Source of the DNA: Gammaproteobacteria bacterium
GTDB lineage: Bacteria; Pseudomonadota; Gammaproteobacteria; Pseudomonadales; Azotimanducaceae
NCBI GenBank assembly: GCA_012960535.1
Contig: DUBB01000010.1
Span: 1 to 64,000, forward strand
Reading direction: 5' to 3'
DNA: 64,000 bases
This document shows, one piece after another, positions 37,002 to 45,948 of this stretch. Positions within the stretch are counted from its first letter, which is position 1. Every line of letters starts with the position of its first letter. The notes under the pieces were generated by a model. It did not search any database, was not told where the DNA came from, and saw only the letters and a list, made by a program, of their open reading frames with translations. A program made the translations under genes and the position numbers.

Positions 37002-38798
37002 ATGACTGACAAAACCTTTGAAAAAGACGGCTTAACCTTCCGCGACCTCGATCATGACGGTGTACTTGCACCTTTTGAAGACCACCGCAACAGCATTGCC
37101 GAGCGTGTCAGTGACCTGAAACAGCGAATGACCCTGGCCGAAAAAATTGGCCTCATGATGCATGGAACAGCGCGGTCTCAAGGACCGCTCGGCTCACTGG
37201 GTATAGGTGACAGCTACGATGAAGAACCGATTAGAGATCAGTTACTGGCTAAATCAATCAACCATTTAATCACCCGGTTAAATGTGGCGCCCGGTGACTT
37301 TGCGATACAGAACAACCGCATTCAGGCAATTGCTGCCCAGGCACGACTAGGCATTCCAGTGACCATCAGTACCGACCCAAGACATCACTTCCAACACGTC
37401 ACTGGCGCAAGCAGTCGGGCGCTGGGATTTTCTCAATGGCCGGAAACGACTGGATTGGCTGCCACAAGGGACGCTTCTATAACTCGTGAATTTGCTGGAA
37501 TTGCAAGAACAGAATACCGCGCGGTGGGAATCCATATGGCCTTGTCACCCCAGGCCGATATTGCAACTGAACCGCGATGGTCACGGATCTCAGGCACATT
37601 TGGCGAATATCCTCAGCTAGCACGAACGATGACTGAAGCCTATGTCGAGGGTATGCAGAACAGCACCACAGGGCTCAATAGTGAAAGTGTTGCCGCCGTT
37701 GTTAAACACTGGGTGGGCTATGGTGCGGCGCCAGACGGGTTCGATGGTCACAATGACTACGGCCAATTTTCAGCCGTAACAGATGAGAGTCTGGATTATC
37801 ATATCGAACCCTTTGTGGGTGCCTTCGGGGCACATGTGGCCGGTGTCATGCCAAGTTATACAATTACGCATCGCCTCACCTCTAATGGAACGCCCATTGA
37901 AGCTGTCGCCGCTGGCTTCAGCCATTACCTGCTCGAAACCCTGCTACGAGATCAAATGGGTTTCAACGGATTTATTCTTTCCGACTGGGCCATCTATCGT
38001 GATGCAACACCCGCAACCAGAAATCCAAAGAAGATGCAAACACCCGATGACATCGCCATGCCCTGGGGAGTGACGGCTTTAACTCGAATCGAGCGCATAG
38101 CCAAAAGTATCAATGCGGGGGTGGATCAACTGGGAGGCGAAGAAGACGTCGATGCACTGGCCAGCGCGGTCGCATCCGGCCTTGTACCCGTTGAGCGCAT
38201 TGACCAAGCAGTGGCAAGATTACTCAGAATCAAATTTGAACTGGGCCTGTTCGATGCGCCTTTTGTCGATGCAGCACGAGCAACTGCCATTGTTAATTGT
38301 TCCAAACATCAGCGACTGGCGCTCAATGCCCAACGTACAGCCCTGGTTTGCCTGAAAAAACACGCGGCCGTTGACCCCTTGGCACTGGCATTCTGCAACC
38401 TGGATTCTTCTGAAGGCTTCTCTGAGGAAACCACTCTGGTTATCAGAATTACATCACCCCATGAATTACTTCATCCCAATCACTTCTTCGGCTCGATGCA
38501 ACACGAGGGTTCACTAGAGTATAACAACCAGAGCACCGAGCTTGAAAAAATCCGCTATTTAGCTAGATCCAACCCGGTCATTCTTGTCATCCAGATGGTG
38601 AGGCCTTGCGTTATCAATAACCTGTTACCGCTGGCAGCAGGCATTTATGTGGATCTCGGCATTTCTGATGAAGTCATTCTGGAGGCCATCACTGGGCAAT
38701 TCCAAGCCCAGGGGGAATTGCCTTTTCAACTGCCGGATTCAATGCAATCCGTGGTTGCAGCGCGCTCTGATATTCCCGGGCCATCTCTGCCGGAATAA
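37002..38798 (+). CDS. Glycoside hydrolase family 3 enzyme
   Basis: 598-aa GH3 protein, a retaining beta-glycosidase. The TIM-barrel part carries substrate-binding VVKHWVGYGAAPDGFDG and the nucleophile Asp328 in FILSDWAIYRD. A C-terminal alpha/beta sandwich follows (about 420-598). There is no signal peptide (MTDKTFEKDGL...), so it would act in the cytoplasm on an imported glycoside. No transporter or PUL-type partner is adjacent. Confidence 0.88.
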   Translation: MTDKTFEKDGLTFRDLDHDGVLAPFEDHRNSIAERVSDLKQRMTLAEKIGLMMHGTARSQGPLGSLGIGDSYDEEPIRDQLLAKSINHLITRLNVAPGDFAIQNNRIQAIAAQARLGIPVTISTDPRHHFQHVTGASSRALGFSQWPETTGLAATRDASITREFAGIARTEYRAVGIHMALSPQADIATEPRWSRISGTFGEYPQLARTMTEAYVEGMQNSTTGLNSESVAAVVKHWVGYGAAPDGFDGHNDYGQFSAVTDESLDYHIEPFVGAFGAHVAGVMPSYTITHRLTSNGTPIEAVAAGFSHYLLETLLRDQMGFNGFILSDWAIYRDATPATRNPKKMQTPDDIAMPWGVTALTRIERIAKSINAGVDQLGGEEDVDALASAVASGLVPVERIDQAVARLLRIKFELGLFDAPFVDAARATAIVNCSKHQRLALNAQRTALVCLKKHAAVDPLALAFCNLDSSEGFSEETTLVIRITSPHELLHPNHFFGSMQHEGSLEYNNQSTELEKIRYLARSNPVILVIQMVRPCVINNLLPLAAGIYVDLGISDEVILEAITGQFQAQGELPFQLPDSMQSVVAARSDIPGPSLPE

Positions 38799-39014
38799 AA
38801 ATTCCAAAGCAGCCAAAAGGCCAAAAAGCCGGCTTTGCCAGGCATTGCTAACCAGCTTATGCTGCCACTTAACCCTGACACGATTCTTGAATTTGCTGCC
38901 GGGTTAAAAATACCCGATTCTCGAATTCCACCTGTAAACAGCTCTCTAACTGACAAATTTCCGCCGCATTCACCTTCCTGGTCTGCCTTCCCTGGCACTC
39001 TGGCTTCGTGCAAC

Positions 39015-40646
39015 CTATTCGAGCTGGAAGCCCCGGTAATTGTCTGCTGCAACTTCGTTACATCTTTCTCGATACGCGGGAGAACCACCGGCATAAAGCA
39101 GGAATCTGCGCTTGCGTTTATGGGCCAGATTCTTGTTTATACCCATAAACCAGGAGTCCACCTTGGCAAACAGCATTTTTTCTGCTGTTTCCAGGACGTG
39201 CTCGGTCCATTCTTCTTCTGCTGCTTCGCTGGCAACAACCTTGACCAGGTTTTGATCACGCATAAACAAAATCAGATCAGTGACCCAGTCTACATTCTGT
39301 TCTATACAACGCGGAATATTACAAAATGTTGCAGCATTATGGGGCCCGACCAGCGTTAACATATTAGGAAAGCCCGCACTCTGCAGTCCTAAGTAAGTTT
39401 TCGGCCCATCGGACCACTTATCTTTGAGTCGTCGGCCGCCTTCGCCCCGAATATCGATCTTATCGAATGACCCGGTAACAGCATCAAAACCCGTGGCATA
39501 GATTATAATATCGAACTCGTATTCGCCTGACTCGGTTAAAATACCGAGTGGCGTAATAGACCTGATAGGCTCTTCGTTGAGGTCAACCAGTTTCACGTTA
39601 TCCTGGTTATAGACTTCGTAATAATTCGTCTCCATGGGTATGCGCCGGGTACCAAATCCATGATTAATTGGGATAAGCTGCTCTGCAATCTCGGGGTCAG
39701 TGACTCGTTCTCGGATTTTCCGCGCCATAAATTCATTCATGGTGTCATTGGCTCGCTTATCCACTAGAACGTCTCGAAAGTTACCCATCCATATACCAAA
39801 CCCCGGTTCCGCGTATAGCTTTTCGTAGAATGCTTGCCGCTCTTCCGAGGTCACGTCAAATGCAGACCTGGGATCAGCCTTGTGTAGAAAGGCGCCATGG
39901 GTTTCGGAACATCTCTTAAAAATTTCTGGATAGCTTGCTTTAATTTTCTTCTGGGTTGGTTCGTCAATCGCTGAATTACCCAGTGGCGCACAATAGTTAG
40001 GCGAACGCTGGAACACAGTCAAATGACCCACCGTTTTGGCGACTTCCTGTATAACCTGCACTCCTGTGGCACCCGTGCCGATGATCCCAACTCGCTTATG
40101 GCGGAAATCTACTGGCTCATGTGGCCAGTTACCCGTGTGGTAAGCTTCACCCTTGTAGCTGTCAAGTCCTTCAATATTCGGCAGAGTGGGCGCCGATATG
40201 GGCCCTATTGCGGTTATCAGAAACCGCGCGCTGCTGGTATGACCTTTGTCCGAAGTAACCAACCAGAGATTCTCAGCTTTTTCATAGCTTGCAGATTTGA
40301 TTGGTGATTCAAAAACGATGTCTTTTCTTAAATCAAACTTATCGGCAACGTAATTTAAGTAGCGCAGGGTCTCAGGCTGGGCTGAAAAATGCTCCTGCCA
40401 TTCCCACTCCTGCAGTAATTCCTCGGAGAACGAATAGCCATAGCTGTAACTTTCAGAATCGAATCGTGCTCCAGGATAGCGATTCCAATACCAGGTACCG
40501 CCAACGTCTTTGCCAGTTTCAAAGACCCGAACAGTCAGCCCCAGTTTCCGCAATCGATAAAGCTGGTACATGCCAGAGATACCGGCTCCGATAATAATAA
40601 CGTCAAATTGTGATCCAATTTCCTGGTCTGAGGTTCTATCCTGCAT
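39015..40646 (-). CDS. FAD-dependent Baeyer-Villiger-type monooxygenase
   Basis: Flavin monooxygenase of the cyclohexanone-monooxygenase type, inserting oxygen next to a carbonyl with NADPH and O2. Counting from the upstream GTG at 40664 it has 549 aa; the ATG at 40646 is preferred here because the AGAGGG ribosome site overlaps the GTG. FAD motif GAGISG, NADP motif GTGATG, and the fingerprint YKGEAYHTGNWP (canonical FxGxxxHxxxWP with Tyr for Phe) are all present. It is convergent with the GH3 gene. The substrate is unknown: a cyclic or linear ketone. Confidence 0.88.
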   Translation of the reverse strand: MQDRTSDQEIGSQFDVIIIGAGISGMYQLYRLRKLGLTVRVFETGKDVGGTWYWNRYPGARFDSESYSYGYSFSEELLQEWEWQEHFSAQPETLRYLNYVADKFDLRKDIVFESPIKSASYEKAENLWLVTSDKGHTSSARFLITAIGPISAPTLPNIEGLDSYKGEAYHTGNWPHEPVDFRHKRVGIIGTGATGVQVIQEVAKTVGHLTVFQRSPNYCAPLGNSAIDEPTQKKIKASYPEIFKRCSETHGAFLHKADPRSAFDVTSEERQAFYEKLYAEPGFGIWMGNFRDVLVDKRANDTMNEFMARKIRERVTDPEIAEQLIPINHGFGTRRIPMETNYYEVYNQDNVKLVDLNEEPIRSITPLGILTESGEYEFDIIIYATGFDAVTGSFDKIDIRGEGGRRLKDKWSDGPKTYLGLQSAGFPNMLTLVGPHNAATFCNIPRCIEQNVDWVTDLILFMRDQNLVKVVASEAAEEEWTEHVLETAEKMLFAKVDSWFMGINKNLAHKRKRRFLLYAGGSPAYRERCNEVAADNYRGFQLE

Positions 40647-40786
40647 AGCTAATGTGCCAATCACCCTCTGTTAAGTTAAAGAAAAGCAAAAGCCATGGGA
40701 CCATTTAACCAGTTGTTGGTTATTAACAGGTCTCCTATAGCGGATCCTTGCTGATACCTGAACTGTTCACGCCTTAGGTATCAATT

Positions 40787-40814
40787 AAAACCCTGTTAGT
40801 AAAACCCTGTTAAG
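40787..40814. repeat. Tandem duplication, 2 x 14 bp
   Basis: The unit AAAACCCTGTTAGT is followed by AAAACCCTGTTAAG (12 of 14 identical) in the intergenic region between the monooxygenase and ridA. Confidence 0.75.
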
Positions 40815-40926
40815 AAAGGCAGTGGATAACCGCAATCAGCGCCTATTACCATTTCACGATAGGCATGGGTAGCACAAACCACCTTCCTCCAAGCGTGCCA
40901 TTGTATTGTCTAGCGCGCCTGCTTGT

Positions 40927-41301
40927 TCATCTGGGCCTGCGCGCGGTCACTTTGATCTCTGCACGGGTACCCGGTATAACGAGCTCTGTAATTCCAATCC
41001 AGGTGGATGCTGGGTAGGGCTCTTTGATGAATTCATCCTTGACCCTGGCCATCGTTGCCGCATTCTTCTGCAGATCGACCACATAGAGCGTGCTGTCAAT
41101 GATGTCCTCATAGCCTACACCCGCCGCCAGCAGGGTCTCACCCAACGACTGCCAGGCATCTCGAAATTCATCTTCCAGCGACTCGCCTCTGCCTACAACT
41201 CCGGAAAAGAAAATAAGATCACCATGACTTACCGCAGGAGCGAAATGCCAGCTCTCGTAGGTCTTGCGGGCAGATTCGGGAACGATAACTTCTATTGGCA
41301 T
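40927..41301 (-). CDS. RidA family protein
   Basis: 124-aa Rid-fold protein. RidA hydrolyses reactive enamine/imine intermediates, and the relatives outside the RidA core group have varied roles. Conserved features seen are HFAPAVSHGDLIFFSGVVGRG at the start and the C-terminal AEIKVTARRPR, with the usual catalytic Arg105 position not confirmed. Start ATG behind a strong AAAGGAGG. It is downstream of the YtcJ-type amidohydrolase on the same strand, 52 bp away, with a 13-bp tandem array between. Confidence 0.85.
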   Translation of the reverse strand: MPIEVIVPESARKTYESWHFAPAVSHGDLIFFSGVVGRGESLEDEFRDAWQSLGETLLAAGVGYEDIIDSTLYVVDLQKNAATMARVKDEFIKEPYPASTWIGITELVIPGTRAEIKVTARRPR

Positions 41302-41314
41302 AATGATGCCTCCT

Positions 41315-41366
41315 TTACTTGCTCTGATTACTTGCTCTGATTACTTGCTCTGATTACTTGCTCTGA
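41315..41366. repeat. Tandem array, 4 x 13 bp, across the amidohydrolase stop codon
   Basis: Four identical copies of TTACTTGCTCTGA (reverse strand TCAGAGCAAGTAA) at 41315, 41328, 41341 and 41354. The last contains the stop codon of the amidohydrolase (TAA at 41356-41354). As at the sulfotransferase gene, the duplicated unit is the gene's own 3' end. Confidence 0.96.
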
Positions 41367-43051
41367 TAAATTTCCTGGCCCGCTAAATAGGTAGCGGTAA
41401 CCGTTCGATCCGCAATCGATCGACCAACAGGATCAGTTATTCGCTGATCGAGAATGACAAAATCTGCCCACTTGCCTACTGAGATACTGCCTATTTCATC
41501 AGCCCATGATGTCATATCTGCCGCGGCCTGGGTATAGCCGTAGAGCGCTTCATCAAAGGTCAAGGTGTTGTCCTGGTCCCAGGGGCGGACAACACCATTC
41601 ATGCGGGTTTGACGATGCAGGGTGTCACCCATCTGAATGAGGGGATTAAATGGCGAAGTCGACCAGTCAGAACCTAGTACCAGGTGATTACCATTATCAA
41701 GCATCTGCCGCCACGCATAGGCATATTGCAGGCGTTCAGGGCCGATACGGTCGATAACGTAGTCACCCACACAACAGGTTGCGTGGTGGGGTTGCATGGA
41801 TGCTGCTATACCCAGTTGGCCAAACCGCTTTATGTCCGCGTCAGTTACCAGCTCTACGTGCTCGATCCGGTCCATAAGCGCATCTGCAGCACGTGGCGAT
41901 GCTGCAAAGGCGTCCAATACCCATGAAACTCCTCGATCACCAATGGCATGTACGGCGACGGGCCAGCCGGCATCATGTGCGGTGGCGACCATATGGTCGA
42001 GGTGATCCTTGCTGATAAACGGTGCTGGTGACGCCGTTGGCCGGTCAGCATAAGGCGCATGCATTAATGCCGTATGGGTTGATAACACGCCGTCAATCAT
42101 CATCTTTACGTAACCAACTTCCAGCAAAGGGCCCATGTCAGCAACTTGCTCGTCGTGTGCAACGATATTACGCACTCGCTCTCTTTCAGCTGCCATGGAA
42201 TCTAGCTGGCCTGCCAGGTCATCAGTCGGCGTCACGAAAGTGCCTGCCCAAATCCGCAGGGTAAGATTTCCTTCGCTGAGCACCGTCAGGAACGCATCCA
42301 TATTGCCACTCATATCATGCGCCCCGGTGAGTCCAAACCGGTTGCCCATTCGAACTGCGGCCCTAGCGCCAGTGACCGCATCACGGGCAGCGGCGAGACC
42401 AGGGGCATCGTCAAACAATCTTGCCGCACCCTCCAAGAAGATCCCTGTCTGTTCGCCGCTGACCTTATTAACCAGAATTTCACCACCCGCTGGCACACGA
42501 CTGCCTGGCGTGATGCCAGCAAGCCTAATAGCCAGACTACTAGCCCACTGGGTGTGGCCATCGATGTCGGTCAGCAGTGTTGGATTTTCCGGCGCCACCG
42601 CATCAAGCATCTCCTTTGACGGCAGCACACCATCACCCAGCATGTGATTCCAACGGCCGCCTAGAATCCAAGCGCCACGAGGCAGAGCCTCTGCCCTGGC
42701 ACCAATAATGCTAAGCCATTCCTGTTTGTCTGCGATGTCGGTCAGGTCCACACCGGTAGCAAGGCTGGCTCCGCTAATCATATGGCTATGCCCATCTATC
42801 AAGCCCGGAATAATGGTAACGCCCGCGGCATCAATGATCTGTGTTGTTTCTGATGCCAGCGCACTAATTTCTGCGGACGACCCGATCGCTGTGAACTTCC
42901 CGGCACTAACGGCAAATGCTTCTGCCCTGGGCAGGGTTGAATCAACCGTACGAACGTCCGCATTAACCACGATCAGGCCAGGTGCCTGGTCACGTTCGCT
43001 AGCACAACCGCTTAAAAGCAAAACCAGCCATGCAGCAGAAAAAATTTTCAA
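41354..43051 (-). CDS. YtcJ-type amidohydrolase, predicted lipoprotein
   Basis: 565 aa from a TTG at 43051 that gives a textbook lipoprotein leader, MKIFSAAWLVLLLSGCASE (lipobox LSGC); a longer 595-aa frame from TTG at 43141 is possible but would put 30 residues before the signal. It has the metal-dependent TIM-barrel features of the YtcJ/amidohydrolase family 3: PGLIDGHSHMI near the N-terminus, HAIGDRG in the body and a C-terminal YLAGQEIYQSK. It would hydrolyse an amide or cyclic amide outside the cytoplasm. It is followed by ridA and preceded by the PhyH gene on the same strand, probably an operon. Confidence 0.88.
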   Translation of the reverse strand: MKIFSAAWLVLLLSGCASERDQAPGLIVVNADVRTVDSTLPRAEAFAVSAGKFTAIGSSAEISALASETTQIIDAAGVTIIPGLIDGHSHMISGASLATGVDLTDIADKQEWLSIIGARAEALPRGAWILGGRWNHMLGDGVLPSKEMLDAVAPENPTLLTDIDGHTQWASSLAIRLAGITPGSRVPAGGEILVNKVSGEQTGIFLEGAARLFDDAPGLAAARDAVTGARAAVRMGNRFGLTGAHDMSGNMDAFLTVLSEGNLTLRIWAGTFVTPTDDLAGQLDSMAAERERVRNIVAHDEQVADMGPLLEVGYVKMMIDGVLSTHTALMHAPYADRPTASPAPFISKDHLDHMVATAHDAGWPVAVHAIGDRGVSWVLDAFAASPRAADALMDRIEHVELVTDADIKRFGQLGIAASMQPHHATCCVGDYVIDRIGPERLQYAYAWRQMLDNGNHLVLGSDWSTSPFNPLIQMGDTLHRQTRMNGVVRPWDQDNTLTFDEALYGYTQAAADMTSWADEIGSISVGKWADFVILDQRITDPVGRSIADRTVTATYLAGQEIYQSK

Positions 43052-43134
43052 GTAAAGCACATAGCAGGTTGAATTCCCTCGACCGAATTTAAGTTGCCTA
43101 TTAAGCGCCGGCAGTCTAATGGTGATGGCTTGCC

Positions 43135-43953
43135 TTACCAATCTACTATTCCGACCAATTTCTCACCCAGGCGCGTTAATTCGGCCCGACCGCCCGGTTC
43201 CGGAATATCCTGACCAGGAACCTTTTGGTTGATGGCCCACGCCGGCGGCATATTGTTCTGCCATTCGTAAATGCGCTGCTGCCTTTCTTTTTCCAGTGAA
43301 ACAGCCGGTTGCATGGTCACATATTGCACAAAGCGATGGAGCGATGAAGCATTCTGCAAGCTGGTATGCGGCATCAGTCGATTAAAGACCACCAGGCTAC
43401 CTGCCTTTCCGGCAAAGACCTCCAGATCACTCTGGTCTACTTTTGGAAACCTTCGGTCAGCACTATCAGCGTGTACTTTAAGATAATCAGGCAGGTTCTG
43501 AAAAATAGAAGGTACACAACAAAATGCACCCTGATTGACATCTGTATCCGTTAAATACACCAGGCCCTGAAAGCTCGCACCTGTAAACTGCCACGGATCA
43601 CAGTCCCAGTGCAGCGGTTCTCTTCGCCATGCCCGAGTGACGGGTGAAACCGGTGGTTTGTATGAAACACGATCCATGCTCACCCAGAGCGCATGCTGTT
43701 GATACAGGTTGGCGAATACCTGGTAAACCGCCGGATGCTGGCGAACATCCCACAGTGCCTGGGCATGATGCAATGGCACTATGCCATGACCTGCAAACCT
43801 GGACTGGTACCAGGTGTTTGGATCATTCAATTCAACACCTGTATAAGAAAGTATAGCCTCAGTCACTTTACTGGTAAGCGACTCAGGAACTATATCGGGC
43901 ACGACCAGAACACCCGTGGTTTTGAATTGCTGTATCTGCGTTTCTGATAGCAT
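43135..43953 (-). CDS. PhyH-family Fe(II)/2-oxoglutarate dioxygenase
   Basis: 272-aa phytanoyl-CoA dioxygenase-like protein. The metal triad is visible: His115-x-Asp117 (LHWDCD) and distal His196 (NRLMPHTS), with Arg207 to bind 2-oxoglutarate. It would hydroxylate a small molecule. First gene of the minus-strand run with the amidohydrolase and ridA; the 83-bp gap to the preferred amidohydrolase start argues for a loose operon. Substrate unknown. Confidence 0.88.
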   Translation of the reverse strand: MLSETQIQQFKTTGVLVVPDIVPESLTSKVTEAILSYTGVELNDPNTWYQSRFAGHGIVPLHHAQALWDVRQHPAVYQVFANLYQQHALWVSMDRVSYKPPVSPVTRAWRREPLHWDCDPWQFTGASFQGLVYLTDTDVNQGAFCCVPSIFQNLPDYLKVHADSADRRFPKVDQSDLEVFAGKAGSLVVFNRLMPHTSLQNASSLHRFVQYVTMQPAVSLEKERQQRIYEWQNNMPPAWAINQKVPGQDIPEPGGRAELTRLGEKLVGIVDW

Positions 43954-44014
43954 AAAATAAGCTGCTCATTACCCTGAAAAGAACCATTGAATACTGGCAC
44001 AATTGCCGGATAGC

Positions 44015-44260
44015 ATGGAATTGAAAAAAACCGTTGCCGTGGAGATAGATTTGACCATCGATCAATTACGGAGTCAAAACCCATCTGTGCCTGAGCTTAA
44101 GGCGACTTTTGAACGCCTACCCACACGCGCCGCCGCCTCTGGGAAAGCGAAGACAGCTATTATCAAGGCCGTCATGCGGATACAGATCGCGCTCAAAACG
44201 GCAAAAGCGCTGATCGACTATAGCAATGTGGCTATCGAAATGTGGCTATCGAAATGCTAA
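44015..44260 (+). CDS. Small hypothetical protein, frameshifted at its end by a 14-bp duplication
   Basis: 82 aa from the ATG at 44015 (a TTG at 44003 gives 4 extra residues). The protein is helical (MELKKTVAVEIDLTIDQLRS, later IDYSNVAIEM) with no known family. Near the 3' end a 14-bp unit is duplicated (44225-44252) and shifts the frame to WLSKC-stop. If one copy is removed, the frame runs on to a stop at 44308-44310 with a natural-looking end (LRRSEQLLAAKTMAMKN). The gene looks recently broken or altered. It lies between the divergent PhyH and the FGGY kinase genes. Confidence 0.5.
   Translation: MELKKTVAVEIDLTIDQLRSQNPSVPELKATFERLPTRAAASGKAKTAIIKAVMRIQIALKTAKALIDYSNVAIEMWLSKC
44225..44252. 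repeat. Tandem duplication, 2 x 14 bp, in a coding sequence
   Basis: AATGTGGCTATCGA occurs twice without mismatch (44225-44238 and 44239-44252), followed by a further AATG. Because 14 is not a multiple of 3, it shifts the reading frame of the small gene. Confidence 0.95.
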
Positions 44261-44379
44261 GGCGATCTGAACAATTGCTCGCAGCTAAAACAATGGCAAT
44301 GAAAAATTGATGCTCTGCTCGGTCACATCGAGACCAGCACACTCGCCTCATACCATGCCGCGTATCGAGCCCTGAACCT

Positions 44380-45810
44380 ATGCCAATTGAGACTATTCTT
44401 GTATTCGATCAAGGTACAACTCGTTGCAAAATCTGTTTGCTGAATCTTCGCGGTGAATGTATTGGCCTGGAAACTATCAGAAATAGCGAATACAGGCGTA
44501 ACTCAGTTAGCTGGCAGTCTGCACAGGAATGGTGGCACGGTGCGACTGGTGCCACAAAAAAACTGCTATCCAGACTAGATATGACAAGCCAACGGGTGGT
44601 TGCCCTATCTGTTTCCGGGCGAGCGGGTGCAGGTGTTTTCCTGGACAACGTCGGTGAAGTTATTGTTGACCCTTGGCTGGATCAAAGGCACCACCCAGAA
44701 CTTATGGAAATTAAAGATCAGTTCCCTGATCTTGCCCTGTATGCCGCAACCCTACTCTCCAAGCTGTTGTGGTTGCGTCGGAACGATGCGCATTTATTTC
44801 AACGAATAGCGCATGCAATGTACGCGAAAGACTTCCTGGCCTTTCGGTTAACAGGAAATGCAGTCACCGATCCAAGCTCCGGCCCAGATGGATTAGCCTG
44901 GCCGGCACAGACATTGAGAAACCTGGATATTGCACCTGATCTACTACCAAGACCTGAGCTTCCCTGGGGATTAGCCGGTTACTTAACCGAACACGCTGCC
45001 TCGGAACTGGGTTTGTCCCCTGGCTTACCCGTTGCCGTAGGTGCTCACGATGGCGTCTGTGCAAATGTCGGCGCCGGCGTGATTGCAAAAGGTGAGATCG
45101 CGCTGACTCTGGGTACCCACGGTGTGAGCCGCACTATCATCGAAGCGCAACCCGCAGAGGGGGTAACACGTTTTTATTGTTATCCAACCGGAAGGCATGT
45201 CATTGGTGCCAACGCATTGATGGCAGGAAGAAGTTTAGAGTGGTTTCTTGATCAGTCGCCGGATGCCGGGCGCGACCGAAACAAACTGTTCCACGAATAT
45301 GACGATTTTGTATTAAAGGCTGAACCCGGTGCAGGCGGAGCGAGTTTCTATCCCTATCTGGATGGCCAGATATCCCCCACATTAGACCGAAAGGCTCGCG
45401 CAAGCTTTCATGGCCTAACCACCCAAACAACCCAGAAACAGATGTATCAGGCGGTGCTTGAAGGCGCCAGCTTCGCCATCGCTGAATCATTCTTACAATT
45501 ATCTGGCTGGATACCCCAGGTATCACGCGTATCTGTGACCGGCAGTGGTGCGAAGAGTAAGCCCTGGGTGCAATTGCTGGCAAATCTGATCAACCAGCCT
45601 CTGGAAACAACTGATGGTGTTTCGGAAAGTCGTGGCGCGGCGATTTTCGCGGCAGTTTTAATCGGTAAATATCCAACTATAGAAAAAGCGATAGTTCATA
45701 TGGTGCGAACGAAACAGACTTTCAATCCTGATAATGAGCTGTCCGGAATTTATCAACAACTGTTTAAACAATGGCGTGTCCATCGTGAAAGGCTTCGCGC
45801 CGGGCGCTAG
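44380..45810 (+). CDS. FGGY-family carbohydrate kinase
   Basis: 476-aa kinase of the xylulokinase/glycerol kinase fold. The N-terminal phosphate loop is VFDQGTTRCK, and the catalytic Asp lies in VGAHDGVCANVGAG; the C-terminal half has SVTGSGAKSKPWVQLLAN as in FGGY adenosine-binding domains. It would phosphorylate a sugar or sugar acid with ATP. It is 138 bp upstream of the deacetylase and SelA-like genes, and probably starts an amino-sugar-acid pathway. Confidence 0.88.
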   Translation: MPIETILVFDQGTTRCKICLLNLRGECIGLETIRNSEYRRNSVSWQSAQEWWHGATGATKKLLSRLDMTSQRVVALSVSGRAGAGVFLDNVGEVIVDPWLDQRHHPELMEIKDQFPDLALYAATLLSKLLWLRRNDAHLFQRIAHAMYAKDFLAFRLTGNAVTDPSSGPDGLAWPAQTLRNLDIAPDLLPRPELPWGLAGYLTEHAASELGLSPGLPVAVGAHDGVCANVGAGVIAKGEIALTLGTHGVSRTIIEAQPAEGVTRFYCYPTGRHVIGANALMAGRSLEWFLDQSPDAGRDRNKLFHEYDDFVLKAEPGAGGASFYPYLDGQISPTLDRKARASFHGLTTQTTQKQMYQAVLEGASFAIAESFLQLSGWIPQVSRVSVTGSGAKSKPWVQLLANLINQPLETTDGVSESRGAAIFAAVLIGKYPTIEKAIVHMVRTKQTFNPDNELSGIYQQLFKQWRVHRERLRAGR

Positions 45811-45948
45811 GCATACTGCTACAAAAAGCCACGGTCTGTTTTCAGGGCCCCATTTCCAAAATCATAGCCTCAGCGAGAGTAGCCCGGCTTTTCTCTTTGC
45901 TGCGGGTAGTGCTTTAATAGCAATAACATCGGTAATGGAACCAGACCT

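Noticed and set aside
38825-38836. AAAGCCGGCTTT palindrome between convergent genes as terminator.
   Set aside because: It has no loop and no T-run, so a stable terminator hairpin cannot form.
38835-39359. 174-aa rightward open frame downstream of GH3.
   Set aside because: Mostly antisense to the 3' end of the Baeyer-Villiger gene, with no recognisable domain.
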